Positions 28,501 to 34,996 of a stretch of DNA of 58,403 nucleotides are shown piece by piece (within the stretch, counting starts at the first letter, position 1; each line of letters starts with the position of its first letter). The position numbers and the translations under genes are program-made. Source of the DNA: CBDUXT01 sp965371245 (GTDB lineage: Bacteria; Planctomycetota; Phycisphaerae; UBA1845). Under the pieces are notes generated by a model. It had not been told where the DNA came from and made no database searches. It was given only the letters and a program-made list of their open reading frames with translations. The DNA is taken from assembly GCA_965371245.1 (NCBI GenBank), contig CBDUXT010000027.1, positions 1 to 58,403 of the forward strand, given 5' to 3'.

Positions 28501-31093
28501 AGCCGAACCCATTGAAGAAGCCCTCGACAGCCGAACAATCGAGTTCGTTGAGAATAGCGCATGTCGTGCAAGAGGCGCCCGCGCCGCAATCACTGTCAAC
28601 CGCGCAAAGTTGCGGCGAACCGGCCACGAAGACGACCTTGTCCGAGGTGTCGTCGATGCACATCGACGCCGGCAGACAACACGCGGCCACGGGACAGGCT
28701 TCGACCGTGATGTGTCGCTGGTAGAGGCCGAACGTGCCGTTCGGGGCGCTGAAGATCGGCTGCCAGTAGACTCCCGGCTGAAGGTTACGGTAGGTTACCC
28801 AGAGATCGTCACCGTTGCAGAAGGGCTCGCCATAAGTTCCGTCTGTGATGTCGGAGCCGAGAGGAACTCCGATGATGTCGGTTCCGATGTCCCCACCACA
28901 GGGATTGCATGTGCTTTGCAAGAACAACCACTGCGGCTGCTTGATCTCGCCCGAAATCTCTTGGGTGCAACAGTCGTCGATCCGAACGTTGGCACAGGCG
29001 TCAATCTGAAACGCCTCCCACCAACCGCGATCCGGGTTGGGACCATTGGGGTGGTGTCGAACAGCCTGGCACGTGCCGGTTCCGTCAGGCAGCCAATCGC
29101 CGAAGGTCGCTGCGCTGTTGTCGCCGGTGATGGTGATAACAACGGGAAATTCACCAGGAAGGGGAACGTTGATAGGAACGATGGTGGCCTCAGTACACAG
29201 GTCTCCGCCGGTCATCACCGGTTGGTTGCAGCAGTTCGGTTCGCACGTGGTTCCGAATCCGTTTGATTCAGTCCCCACGGGGCACTGTCCACCCAGGACC
29301 ACAACGCACGTCCCGTCCGCGGGATCGCAGCATGCGCTTATCGTACAGGCCGGCGGAACGGTGACACAGGTTGCACCAAAGTTACAGGTTCCCCCGCCCG
29401 TGCAATCGGCATTCGAACTGCAAGTTGTTCCGTCGTTGCCGCCACCCTGGCAGGTCACGCACTCGGAGTCCACGGTGCATGCCTGGAAAAAGTCGTTCGT
29501 GCAAACTTTGCAGGCGGTTCCCACGCCCTGGAAGAAGCCCCCGCCCTCCTGACAGACCCAGGGCAGTGCCAGGTTGCAGGCACCGGTGGCCGGATCGCAG
29601 CACGCACCCAGCGCAACGGGCTGAACATCGCCGACGATCTCGAAGGCGAGCACGCCGGGCTCACCGCCGGGAAGGACGGCCGATGCCGTAACCGGGCCGC
29701 CGTTGACCCAGAGGAGGTTCGGGTCGTTGGCGCCCACGTCCGGCGTTGCGGTGGTGGACATCCAGATGTGTTTCCCCGTGGGCGAGAACCGGATGGCCGC
29801 CTTGATGGTGACGAACCCCCTTGCGGGGATGATCGGCTGTTCGTCGAAGACGAAGGTCTGGAGTTCCACGTCGCCGCCGCCACGAGGATCGGTGATCGAG
29901 TCTTCGACGAACACGCCGTTCTCGTCGTAGAACGTGATGCGTATCCTGGAGCCTTCTCGGAACCCTTCCACCATGCGGAAGGTGGTGAGCTTCAAAAAGC
30001 CGGTGCCGTCGCCAATCTGATAGTCGTCACCGATTTCCTGGAACGGGTTGCAAGCGGCAGCACCGATTCGTCCAACCGGAACCAGAAGATCGCCCACCGG
30101 GGCGATTCCGGAAGCGTAGGCCGGACACTGAAAGTCCTCACCAACGTTCGGCTCGGTCGATGGGGCGATGATCGCGCAATCGGCGTCGTCCGCATCCTGC
30201 GTCGTCGGGAAGTCGCCGATTCCAAGCCAATCGCCCCCGGCGGTTTCGCAGGCCGGCTTGCTGTCACGCGAGCAGACGCCCGCGTTGCAGCATCGCCCGA
30301 AACCGCAGGTCTGCGTCGCCGCGACGCAGGGCGCGCCGTCGCCGCATGGACCCTCGGTTTCGCGGCAGACACCGCCACAAAACCCGTTAGTGCATTCGGC
30401 GCCGCTGCTGCAGGCTTGGCCCGGATTGTCACCGCCGACGCATTCCTGAAGCTGGCAGACCTCCGGGCTCTTGCAGAAGTCCGCGACATTGTCCGCGCAG
30501 TCGGCATCGGTCTGGCAGGCCGTCACGCAAGCGCCGGCCTGGGAATCACCGGCCTGCTCGTCACAGATTTCCGGCTGGTTCGCGCACGGATCGCCGTCTG
30601 ACACACACGCGTCGTCGCTGCCGTTGCAGCGATCACGACCATTGCAGAACAACCCGTCGTCGCAATTCTCGCAGAGATCGACGGGGGTGCTTGCGCACAC
30701 GCCCTCGATCTGACCCGGAGGAATGACGCAGACGTCAACGGTGCAGCCGCTGCAGTCATCGCACTGCTCGTCGAACCGGCAGACCAAACCGGCTACGCTA
30801 CCGCCCATCGCATCGATCTCTTCCCGCGTGACCGACTGAGGCAGGAACCCCGACCCCTCGCGTGCGATCACCGTGTCCAGTCGATAGGCGTGGGTCGGAG
30901 CCGCAACGGGAAGCCGTGTTCCCGAAAGCACGCCTGTGCTGAACTTGATGGACGCGTTGACACTGTCGCTCCGCCTCGTCGGGCTGCGCGTGTCGTCTCC
31001 CTGTAACGTGAACCCACAAGCCAACACGCCACCCGCGAACAATACCGTGACCAGGTGCCGCCACGCCGTTTTCTTTCCTGTCCTCGTCATCAT
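19550..31093 (-). CDS. Giant secreted cysteine-rich multidomain protein with dockerin-like modules
   Basis: The product has about 3847 residues. I start it at the ATG at 31093 (GGAGG a few bases upstream; a second ATG follows directly). A signal peptide with a possible lipobox VLAC follows. Visible parts, in order: Cys-rich repeats (about 100-280), CCDPATG-type Cys modules (about 495-900), a PPC-like domain (about 1290-1385), a RYLSF...WGD module with two dockerin-like calcium loops (about 1430-1645), CGNG-DPGE-CDDG Myxococcus-type Cys repeats (about 1650-1750), a cohesin-like beta domain (about 1760-1980), a second WGD module (about 2110-2325), a long run of thrombospondin-3-like PDxCD repeats (about 2610-2940), and a third WGD module at the C terminus. 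It is probably surface-exposed and calcium-bound. The stop codon lies in a mobile repeat end. Substrate or partner is unknown. Confidence 0.9.
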   Translation of the reverse strand: MMTRTGKKTAWRHLVTVLFAGGVLACGFTLQGDDTRSPTRRSDSVNASIKFSTGVLSGTRLPVAAPTHAYRLDTVIAREGSGFLPQSVTREEIDAMGGSVAGLVCRFDEQCDDCSGCTVDVCVIPPGQIEGVCASTPVDLCENCDDGLFCNGRDRCNGSDDACVSDGDPCANQPEICDEQAGDSQAGACVTACQTDADCADNVADFCKSPEVCQLQECVGGDNPGQACSSGAECTNGFCGGVCRETEGPCGDGAPCVAATQTCGFGRCCNAGVCSRDSKPACETAGGDWLGIGDFPTTQDADDADCAIIAPSTEPNVGEDFQCPAYASGIAPVGDLLVPVGRIGAAACNPFQEIGDDYQIGDGTGFLKLTTFRMVEGFREGSRIRITFYDENGVFVEDSITDPRGGGDVELQTFVFDEQPIIPARGFVTIKAAIRFSPTGKHIWMSTTATPDVGANDPNLLWVNGGPVTASAVLPGGEPGVLAFEIVGDVQPVALGACCDPATGACNLALPWVCQEGGGFFQGVGTACKVCTNDFFQACTVDSECVTCQGGGNDGTTCSSNADCTGGGTCNFGATCVTVPPACTISACCDPADGTCVVVLGGQCPVGTESNGFGTTCEPNCCNQPVMTGGDLCTEATIVPINVPLPGEFPVVITITGDNSAATFGDWLPDGTGTCQAVRHHPNGPNPDRGWWEAFQIDACANVRIDDCCTQEISGEIKQPQWLFLQSTCNPCGGDIGTDIIGVPLGSDITDGTYGEPFCNGDDLWVTYRNLQPGVYWQPIFSAPNGTFGLYQRHITVEACPVAACCLPASMCIDDTSDKVVFVAGSPQLCAVDSDCGAGASCTTCAILNELDCSAVEGFFNGFGSLPPDADPIRSCFFGACDIGSCCQGPGECLDGAFPGTPCDPFSPLTCMNQALCDQIGGAFQGGEFCDFPIPPCPICPILGTNNCQAPPGRFPGNWNTSDLDMAPHGVVVADDFVPNGGTLSTICFWGHYADQADDGADCDGQVIDKFRIRVYADDGGFPGAIVFEQQVDNFNLLRGPQVGAGPNGVGDAVGYSVILDPPFTGLVQGVRHWLEIANNTDEPEGNTCVWSWQMFLEAGRDEFSMMGTNDRPNQGAGSGYLREGSARPVDYAFCLGQGGGPLDFTQPDPQEDTMSCWDCFDQTCTPETLRACIGGTNANDGNLPAQDFRGGSACTDFAPPEQEGQFCLAAGAIAGLGSVCNGGAPNGLLEVGEECDDGDDTDPFDGCTGCLLTCDDTAPPPGGNGAKLIGNGLFSFDNTCAPSDGSPTVLTDFGETAINNSVWFHYIATCTGRLVASACPTGVDNGGFDSVIALYRDPANPTTCVCPGTSNQFLDGVGADENCNGNVTGQAGFLERSTENGWCWTVRVGGWAGDFGNGLLDVDCEPAACKLSSPPVIEHVVNSSGGTVASIKNRYLSFSAGDPGQTQGIRIKIITAPIGLELWIESTFWVGAPRELSELGGKDDATPPTFTAAQAECSLSSASFTQWSSFGTIHVSGPQIVPGATYEITVVDSSCNLCEVDSFRPESTAVLVTSAWGDVAGSFRGIDQTWSAPDGNVSVSFDVVAILDKFKNVPTAPKKARADISPNPVEGKITIVDVTRALDAFSGAPFPFAPVDPTTPCPFLANGTGVCVAPPPLCGNGSPDPGEQCDDGNTVSGDGCSSNCTNEPVCGNGVPDPGEECDDGSSNSNTVPDACRLNCTNPRCGDGVVDTGEACDPPDGFTCGPTCQFVPPPPPATAVVSLVPVRASGTHTLDATGSEITLTGGGQQVVLDLMVAGWDVDMDGFPTLRAWETAIDSQGFASGLQGVLARVDQACATGQDCVSAFGGACNFTGALCTQDSECSNVVPTDTCIGAPCVGGRCPPGFILNQRSDYVFSGVANLGGVDLVGSDVRFGAAAQSGSGVTDPGEPRYLGTLVLDVPLDASGTFTVGPVTAVSETMLTDANSAVIPLAGIEPALITVNTNACCQFDGTCSSPVDADACIAGGGTGIAACAGDNNNNSINDACEEVGCCVSGTCTLTTRAACKDMVGSSVCDCVGDNNGNGSDDACEACTVAAPAPLAEDGGFGPCLVDLDCPGVTSCIGGVCYVPKNRYLGFRPNNPDSCTALEIQLTEHRRCDGSGVICRPVIGCLVGETCAATVCEGTTWYVGEPERVVHNGQAFWISTLSTEPVFRNWSELVIHVADLGIVPAARYSIRAIAESCFGDETKFSVPLELPTTFSVSGPGLWGDVVGAGPGDPTVPDGQTTILDILAILNSYQAEPDAVPLPRVDLMRAVPDRDVSIRDVLADLRAFTGRPYPGPPPCGVIPSAATAPDEAFAGPTPALTCSLFDLAGNPAAAPRRVLPSAGSLVLDVFINDAPALAAYQAQVNVSASDGRGFCLGDPATTCTVGAGDCSFGVCDAGTCDVGELPDESPCCVSVGGATCQSVRGACSVSAQDCPDGSRCVSNLGVCDTGVGTCAGDGSACLGTCAPEARVLCCEDPIGIEILHTTGGEFDFDFIYFAAETRFLLTNCADIQIAGVADPGESGIAAPAYLGTFVMDISNRAGGGSFDVVIEKEDANEEVSMLIIDTEGSEEEDSIPFTLSAPCVTFEVALDCNRNDCPDDCDLDSAACNTPQCQDFPGCVTACGNSADCNGNSIPDECEIRVSSPAVPPAPFTQFFCARLCVGCPETCICSNTMETCSAGCNCLTGEGCEVGCDATCTGDVVCDPDCNDNGIPDACDISSAMGNPDFQDCQPNGIPDGCDIDNDPSLDCQPNRVPDFCDNRDCADDDEVTCGDCDGDGLLNVCEIDVNEQDCDGSGVCNACALSCVATVNGRLCSDLGTCGLSIDCHNMGDEGFGVPDACDIADATSLDCQNNGIPDECDLCIGGDPCCDDCDGNGVPDSCDILSCSAIDPDCHDTTGNAIPDFCDIRDGTSCDVIAPDGETAPDDVPDETTLVCAAGRSVCSSFHFPEVPDGFESVSDPVASLGAALKIVWLNGTSTMIGGLTGPATISRREPHFHGDAVLDTQATGEPCVMPSGFADLDTWRGREVHLEIETLSLSNGSDALTLGAEESLGEAQGTCADFPAETFFNLFLSVTVATPPAPLPSGLTLTNPTPVIVQAILDADLTNAPNFDWSLPTVQSVFQNDTSAPAVPLIDADGVHRGYLVNVRLGDGTLAPDVCDVAVGLGGSISFVVDGATEGILINPPATTNHVKDDKDAGATQRTRTVYTALGAAPGGFVGSFLNTNARVDALIGSTGGVTPFVTGDAINSLSFGRDGTNNAGAPSSEPVLYYSVDNASEGTACGGLDLSAPGPVAPRNRSGADVYMSAFRAFGDGNGEGPISPQCTEAHGGCLVADQTTVGLGPFAIDPVGQEGRGLADNIAALETSSFPGDRAYFTFTPASGSQLIGEQATIYLFDATANPNLEFANLRRFATKEQLGLQINDVIDALAVSDVGATGCATEPCGEQNVDSVLFSLAPNSPTLLDNSLSPADIFRSRLDGTETTSAFATAESLGLLPTDNIDAIDVGVALVDVDCDGNAISDVCDIARGFDQDSNTIPDACDTVCLLAPPPQPQPELIRFLSDEIEFRKNRYISFTAGEPGRMQAIRVTFKSMPSDFSFAQGRTMWVGQPEMISEVAGTKPASEAPNKPGFAAAELQCEPFFGDWHGVCGCNNQCVGGAKQGAPCNQDADCLGVINVFGREIVPSTTSDLTTPDAVYEVQIVDIRCDAEPTPPESSFSAGLEIPMARWGDIVKNCKTTPCGPPDGRVGVALDVVAVLDKFPNRPGAPIKTRADLRGPPPPPGSPDPKLDSPDRKIDILDITAALDAAGGRKYPFSGPSVNGCPP

Positions 31094-32119
31094 GTGCCTC
31101 CAAGAAAGAGCGGTTTGTTCTGACCATACCCGTGAAGAACGGGCCGCACTGGACACCGGGTCGTCCGCAACCAAGCGGAACCCACCGACCCGGCGGTGCG
31201 GAACTTTAACTGTTTGCTTTGCCAATTCGCTGGGGAACCCGGGCTGCTTACGCCGATCGCACCGGGCAGGATTGTATCATTGATCGGGACGCCGCTTGAG
31301 CCCCAGGACGCTGACGCCAGACGTGCCGTGCGCTGAACACGGATCAAGAACATCACGAACGTGACGGTCGCCGAGCCGGTTCCCAAGAAGGTTCCACCGC
31401 CTCCCGCACAAGCGTTGAAATCCGGCTGCTCGCAGGCGACATGGGCGCCGCACCGACCGGATGCAAACAACCTTGAACCCGGGCACACTGATCGGTGAAT
31501 CCGTGGGGCAGGCTGGGTCACGGCAATCCCCTCCAGAGTTGATGTGCTTCTCTCGGAGTTGCGCTCCGACGAACCGAACACTAACTACGTGGGCACTTGA
31601 GCGATGATCGGAACCCGTCGCTTGCATCAGGACGAACGACACGCGGCGCCGATGGGCACGCAGGTTTCGGCGTACGAGCACCCAGCCTCGACATGAAACG
31701 AAAAGCTCCTCGGTCACGATCCGTGAAAAAGCTGCCCGGTGACGCACGCGAAATGTCCGAGCAATCGAGATTATAGGAACTTCCGTCTTTCCATACAAGG
31801 AAAAAAGGCGCGATTCCCGCGAAAGCAACATCCTTACGTCGTGAATAAGCGGGTTGGCGCCAAGCAGAGCCGATCGGCAGCCGGTGGAAAAAAGCATGGC
31901 GCGGACTTGCGGCCTATGTTTTCGCCGACTAAAAGCCGGTTCCATGCACAGGTGGTGCATGCCGATTCTGGATCCTCGTGGCGGCCGTTCTCAACCAGGG
32001 AAGCCGGGCGGCTTGGGTCGGCCATGAGAAGGTTTCGGCGTCCATGGGGCCTCTCCCGCATCTGTTTCAACGCATGCGGAAACCAAGGGGCGATCCGATC
32101 AAGACTCTGTTGAGGTGAC
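31094..32119. other. One-kilobase divergent region upstream of the giant gene
   Basis: No intact gene is convincing in this stretch, which separates the giant minus-strand gene from the plus-strand kynB-like gene. On the minus strand at about 31360-31470 a short coding-like fragment (CEQPDFNACAGGGGTFLG) resembles the C-x7-C-x3-GG-F-x-G pattern of the cysteine modules inside the giant protein, so part of the region may be a decayed remnant of such a gene. The segment around 31750-32000 is less GC-rich than its surroundings. I see no clear promoter. Confidence 0.45.
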
Positions 32120-32758
32120 ATGAGCGAACCCATTTCGATACACGACATCACGCCGCCCATTACCGAGGCCCTTCAGGTTTGGCCGGGCGACACGCCACCC
32201 TCGCGCGAGGTGCTGCTCGACATGAAGCAGGGTGCGAACCTGACTTTGTCCACGCTTCGCGCCACCGTTCACCTCGGGGCACACGCGGACGGGCCGAATC
32301 ACTACGGCCCCGATGCGCCGTCGATCGACCAACGCCCGCTCGACCACTACCTCGGGCCGTGTCAGGTAATCGCGGCACCGGTGGAGCGCGGGCAACGTAT
32401 AGGCCCCGATGCCATCGACGAGGCCATCGAGGCGGAACGAATACTGTTCAACACCGGGACGTTCCCGGACCCGACGCACTTCAACGAAGATTTTGCCGCG
32501 CTGTCGCCGGAACTCATCGAGATGCTGGCCGGCATCGGCGTGATCACCGTGGGCATCGACACGCCCAGCGTGGACCTCTTCGCGTCGAAGGATCTGCCCG
32601 CGCACAAGGCGTGCTTGGCCTGCGACATGGCCATCCTCGAGGGGATCGTTCTGAAAGACGTTCCCGACGGACTCTACGAACTGATCGCCCTGCCGCTTCG
32701 CCTCGTGGGGTTCGACGCCAGCCCGGTCCGAGCCGTCCTTCGAGAGTTGCCCCTGTAG
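32120..32758 (+). CDS. Cyclase-family hydrolase, probable kynurenine formamidase (KynB-like)
   Basis: KynB-type enzymes hydrolyse N-formylkynurenine to kynurenine in tryptophan breakdown, using two divalent metals. The 212-residue protein has normal length. The opening SIHDITPPITEALQVWPGDTPP and the metal motif HLGAHADGPNHY (family pattern H-x-G-T-H-x-D-x-P-x-H, with Ala for Thr) are diagnostic of the cyclase family. Later motifs are ILFNTG, VGIDTPSVD and HKACLACDMAILEGIVL. GAGGTG precedes the ATG. It faces a RidA-like gene that may act in the same pathway, although that gene is on the other strand. The wider cyclase family includes enzymes with other substrates, so the specific substrate is inferred. 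Confidence 0.85.
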   Translation: MSEPISIHDITPPITEALQVWPGDTPPSREVLLDMKQGANLTLSTLRATVHLGAHADGPNHYGPDAPSIDQRPLDHYLGPCQVIAAPVERGQRIGPDAIDEAIEAERILFNTGTFPDPTHFNEDFAALSPELIEMLAGIGVITVGIDTPSVDLFASKDLPAHKACLACDMAILEGIVLKDVPDGLYELIALPLRLVGFDASPVRAVLRELPL

Positions 32759-32893
32759 CGGCCGCCGCGAGACCGGCTTCTTCGAGCCTATCCCATCATT
32801 GCGTGGCACCGGCCCGTCCGTGGCACCGGCAGGTGTGTGGCACCGGCATCTAGCCGGTGTTTTCACGCGCTGGACGCCCGTGCCACCCGGCGC
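32759..32893. repeat. Convergent gap with GGCACCGGC repeats
   Basis: The gap between the kynB-like and RidA-like genes holds three copies of GTGGCACCGGC in the 32800-32850 region. The last forms a hairpin, CACCGGCATCTAGCCGGTG at 32841-32859. Similar units occur at 36493-36516. They may end both transcripts. Confidence 0.6.
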
Positions 32894-33316
32894 TTACGAC
32901 CCGCCAACATGCGCGATCACCTTCAACTCAATGGCGATCGGCGTCGGCAGGCAATTGACCTCCACCGTCGTGCGCGTGGGTTGGTTGCTCTTGAACGCCT
33001 CGGCGTAGAGAGGGTTGAAAACCGGGAAGTCCTTTTCCATGTCGGTTAGAAAGACAGCGACGTCAACGATGTCCGCCCAACTCGCCCCGGCGTCTTCCAG
33101 CACCATGCGAACGTTGTCGAACACGGCGTGACACTGCTTGGCGATGTCATACGAGACAACACGCCCGGCGGAATCGAGCGTCACGCCGGGGATTTCCTTG
33201 GTTCCGCGTTGGCGAGGCCCGATCCCTGACAGGAACAACAGGTCGCCGACGCGCCGGGCATGTGGGAAGGCCCCGACCGGTTCGGGAGCCCGCGTACTCG
33301 TTATGCGCTCGTCCAT
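32894..33316 (-). CDS. RidA/YjgF family protein, possible 2-aminomuconate deaminase
   Basis: RidA-family proteins deaminate reactive enamines and imines; the 2-aminomuconate deaminase branch works in kynurenine or aminophenol breakdown. The 140-residue protein has the chorismate-mutase-like fold signature: FPHARRVGDLLFLSGIGPR, CHAVFDNVRMVLEDAGASWADIVDVAVFLTDM, and the closing RTTVEVNCLPTPIAIELKVIA. The arginine in PTRTTVEV is the conserved substrate carboxylate ligand. The extra segment GVTLDSAGRVVSYDI and the NCLPTPIAIE ending resemble the aminomuconate-deaminase group more than housekeeping RidA. Its neighbour in convergent orientation is a kynurenine-formamidase-like gene, which fits the same pathway. 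The branch assignment is tentative. Confidence 0.88.
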   Translation of the reverse strand: MDERITSTRAPEPVGAFPHARRVGDLLFLSGIGPRQRGTKEIPGVTLDSAGRVVSYDIAKQCHAVFDNVRMVLEDAGASWADIVDVAVFLTDMEKDFPVFNPLYAEAFKSNQPTRTTVEVNCLPTPIAIELKVIAHVGGS

Positions 33317-33387
33317 GTGGTCTCGTTTCGCAATAGGCAGTTGACGCCCGTCCCGTCGCTAGCCGAGCGCTGGTGTTTCGAACCACG

Positions 33388-33496
33388 TCAAACGATGGAT
33401 GGGTGGCCCACCTCTTCAGAGGTGCGGGACTCGAATGGTTCCCTGATTCGCGTCCCCCACGGCTAAAGCCATGGGCCACCCAATCATCGGTTGAGC
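33388..33496. mobile_element. Related short element (copy D) with different terminal repeats
   Basis: The core from GGGTGGCCCACCTCTTCAGA to GGGCCACCC is clearly the same as in the 153-bp elements. The outer ends differ: instead of CTAGTG ends it has a 22-base inverted repeat at 33388-33409 and 33475-33496 (TCAAACGATGGATGGGTGG against its near-complement, about 19 of 22). It lies between mdh and the RidA-like gene. Confidence 0.75.
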
Positions 33497-33508
33497 TGTT
33501 TGAAATCC

Positions 33509-34450
33509 CTAGGCCATGAATCGGTCGGCGACATCGACCAGTTCTTTCACGTGTGCCACGCTGGCATCGAGGAGCTTACGCTCCGCGGCGTCCAGTTCCA
33601 CCTCGATGATCTTCTCAACACCGCCGCGCCCCAGCACGCACGGAACGCCGATGAAATGACCACCCACACCGTACTCCGTGTCACAGTAGGCCGCACAGGG
33701 AAGAATGCGTTTCTTGTCTTTGATAATGGCTTCGGCCATCTGTACGGTCCCGGCGGCGGGGGCGTAGTAGGCGCTGGTGCCCATCAACTTCACGATCTCG
33801 CCGCCGCCCATCTTGGCCCGTTGGATGATTTCGGTCAGCCGGTCGGCCGGGATGAGCTGTGACACCGGGATGCCCGCGACGGAGGTGTATCGTGCCAACG
33901 GGACCATGTCGTCGCCGTGACCACCCATGAGCAGCGCGGAAATGTCCTCGACGCTGCAACCCAGTTCCATCGCGATGAACGTGCGGTAACGTGCGATGTC
34001 CAGGCAGCCGGCTTGCCCGACCACGCGGTTGGTTGGGAAGTCGGTCTTCTTCCAGGCCGCATGAACCATCGCATCGAGCGGGTTGGAGACGACGATCAGC
34101 ACGGCCCCGGGGGCGACCCGGCGGATCTGCTCGGAAACAGAGCCGACGATCTTCACGTTGGTTTGGATGAGATCGTCGCGACTCATGCCGGGCTTGCGCG
34201 GGATGCCGGCCGTCAGGATGACGACGTCGCTGTCCGCGGCGTGATCGTAGTCGCTGGTTCCCGTAATCTGCGCGTCGAACCGCAAGATTGGTCCGCATTG
34301 GGCCAGATCGAGTGCCTTGCCCGCCGTCTTGTCGGCGCAGTCAGGGATGTCGAGCAGGACGATGTCGCCCAACTCCTTCTGTGCGGCCCAGACCGCACAG
34401 CTCGCCCCGACATTGCCGGCCCCGATGATGGTGATCTTCGCGCGTCTCAT
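33509..34450 (-). CDS. mdh: Malate dehydrogenase (LDH-like, NAD-dependent)
   Basis: Malate dehydrogenase interconverts malate and oxaloacetate in the TCA cycle. The 313-residue product starts at the ATG at 34450, where the NAD fold begins (AKITIIGAGNVGASCAVWAA); GGAAGGAA lies upstream. Further motifs are LLDIPDCADKTAGKALDL, VILTAGIPRKPGMSRDDLIQTN, the VSNPLDAMV segment and VVGQAGCLDIARYRTFIA. The catalytic histidine is in LLMGGHGDDMVPLARYT and the late ligand in MGTSAYYAPAAG. The arginine pair in IPRKPGMSRDDL supports malate over lactate as substrate. Upstream DNA is non-coding with a strong hairpin at 34561-34594. Confidence 0.96.
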   Translation of the reverse strand: MRRAKITIIGAGNVGASCAVWAAQKELGDIVLLDIPDCADKTAGKALDLAQCGPILRFDAQITGTSDYDHAADSDVVILTAGIPRKPGMSRDDLIQTNVKIVGSVSEQIRRVAPGAVLIVVSNPLDAMVHAAWKKTDFPTNRVVGQAGCLDIARYRTFIAMELGCSVEDISALLMGGHGDDMVPLARYTSVAGIPVSQLIPADRLTEIIQRAKMGGGEIVKLMGTSAYYAPAAGTVQMAEAIIKDKKRILPCAAYCDTEYGVGGHFIGVPCVLGRGGVEKIIEVELDAAERKLLDASVAHVKELVDVADRFMA

Positions 34451-34996
34451 CTTTGGTTCCTTCCGTTGGTGGCCTTGCGTTTCGAGCCGGGTTACGCATC
34501 GGAATACCAACAAGCTGATGTACGGTCCGACAAGCCTAACCGAAATCCCATGAAAGGCTGTCTCCCGCCGGAGCGTATGATCTCCGGCGGGAGAACACCG
34601 GATAGCCATGAGAACGAATCGAAAGGTAGCACAGGTGGGCTGTGATTGCCATCGGCTGTTCAGCAGAGAAGCTGCTCGCTGAGTAGGCCGCTTGTCCGAA
34701 GCCGGCACGAATGGATCGATGGGCCGAAGACGAGCCCGGACCGGTGCATGGCAACGAGACCGGACACCAGGAGCCATGGAAACGCAGGGAGCGAGAGACC
34801 TGCCCGAGTGTTGGTTCCCCCCGCCACGGACTCGCCGCCCGAATCGAGAAGCCCCCGCGCGATCCGACGCCTCGCCCGTCGCGCTGGTCGTCGGCGCTCT
34901 TGGCGGTACAATGCAAGCCTTCGGACCAAGGTCGGCTGCATGCGCGGTCGGCCGGAACCAGTCTCGACGACGACGCAACGATTGATGGGGAACGAC
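34451..34996. other. Divergent intergenic region with a perfect 13-bp inverted repeat
   Basis: Between the divergent mdh and M28 peptidase genes I see no convincing gene. At 34561-34594 lies a perfect 13-base inverted repeat (TCTCCCGCCGGAG, 8-base loop, CTCCGGCGGGAGA), about 110 bases upstream of mdh. It could be an operator, a leader hairpin of the mdh transcript or a remnant repeat. The open frame upstream of the peptidase start has no coding-like character. Confidence 0.55.

Noticed and set aside
26834..29266. An 810-codon open frame on the plus strand inside the giant gene
   Set aside because: It lies antisense to the cysteine-rich reading, has no start signal or domain, and its Arg/Val/Ala-rich composition is what the complement of a high-GC gene gives.
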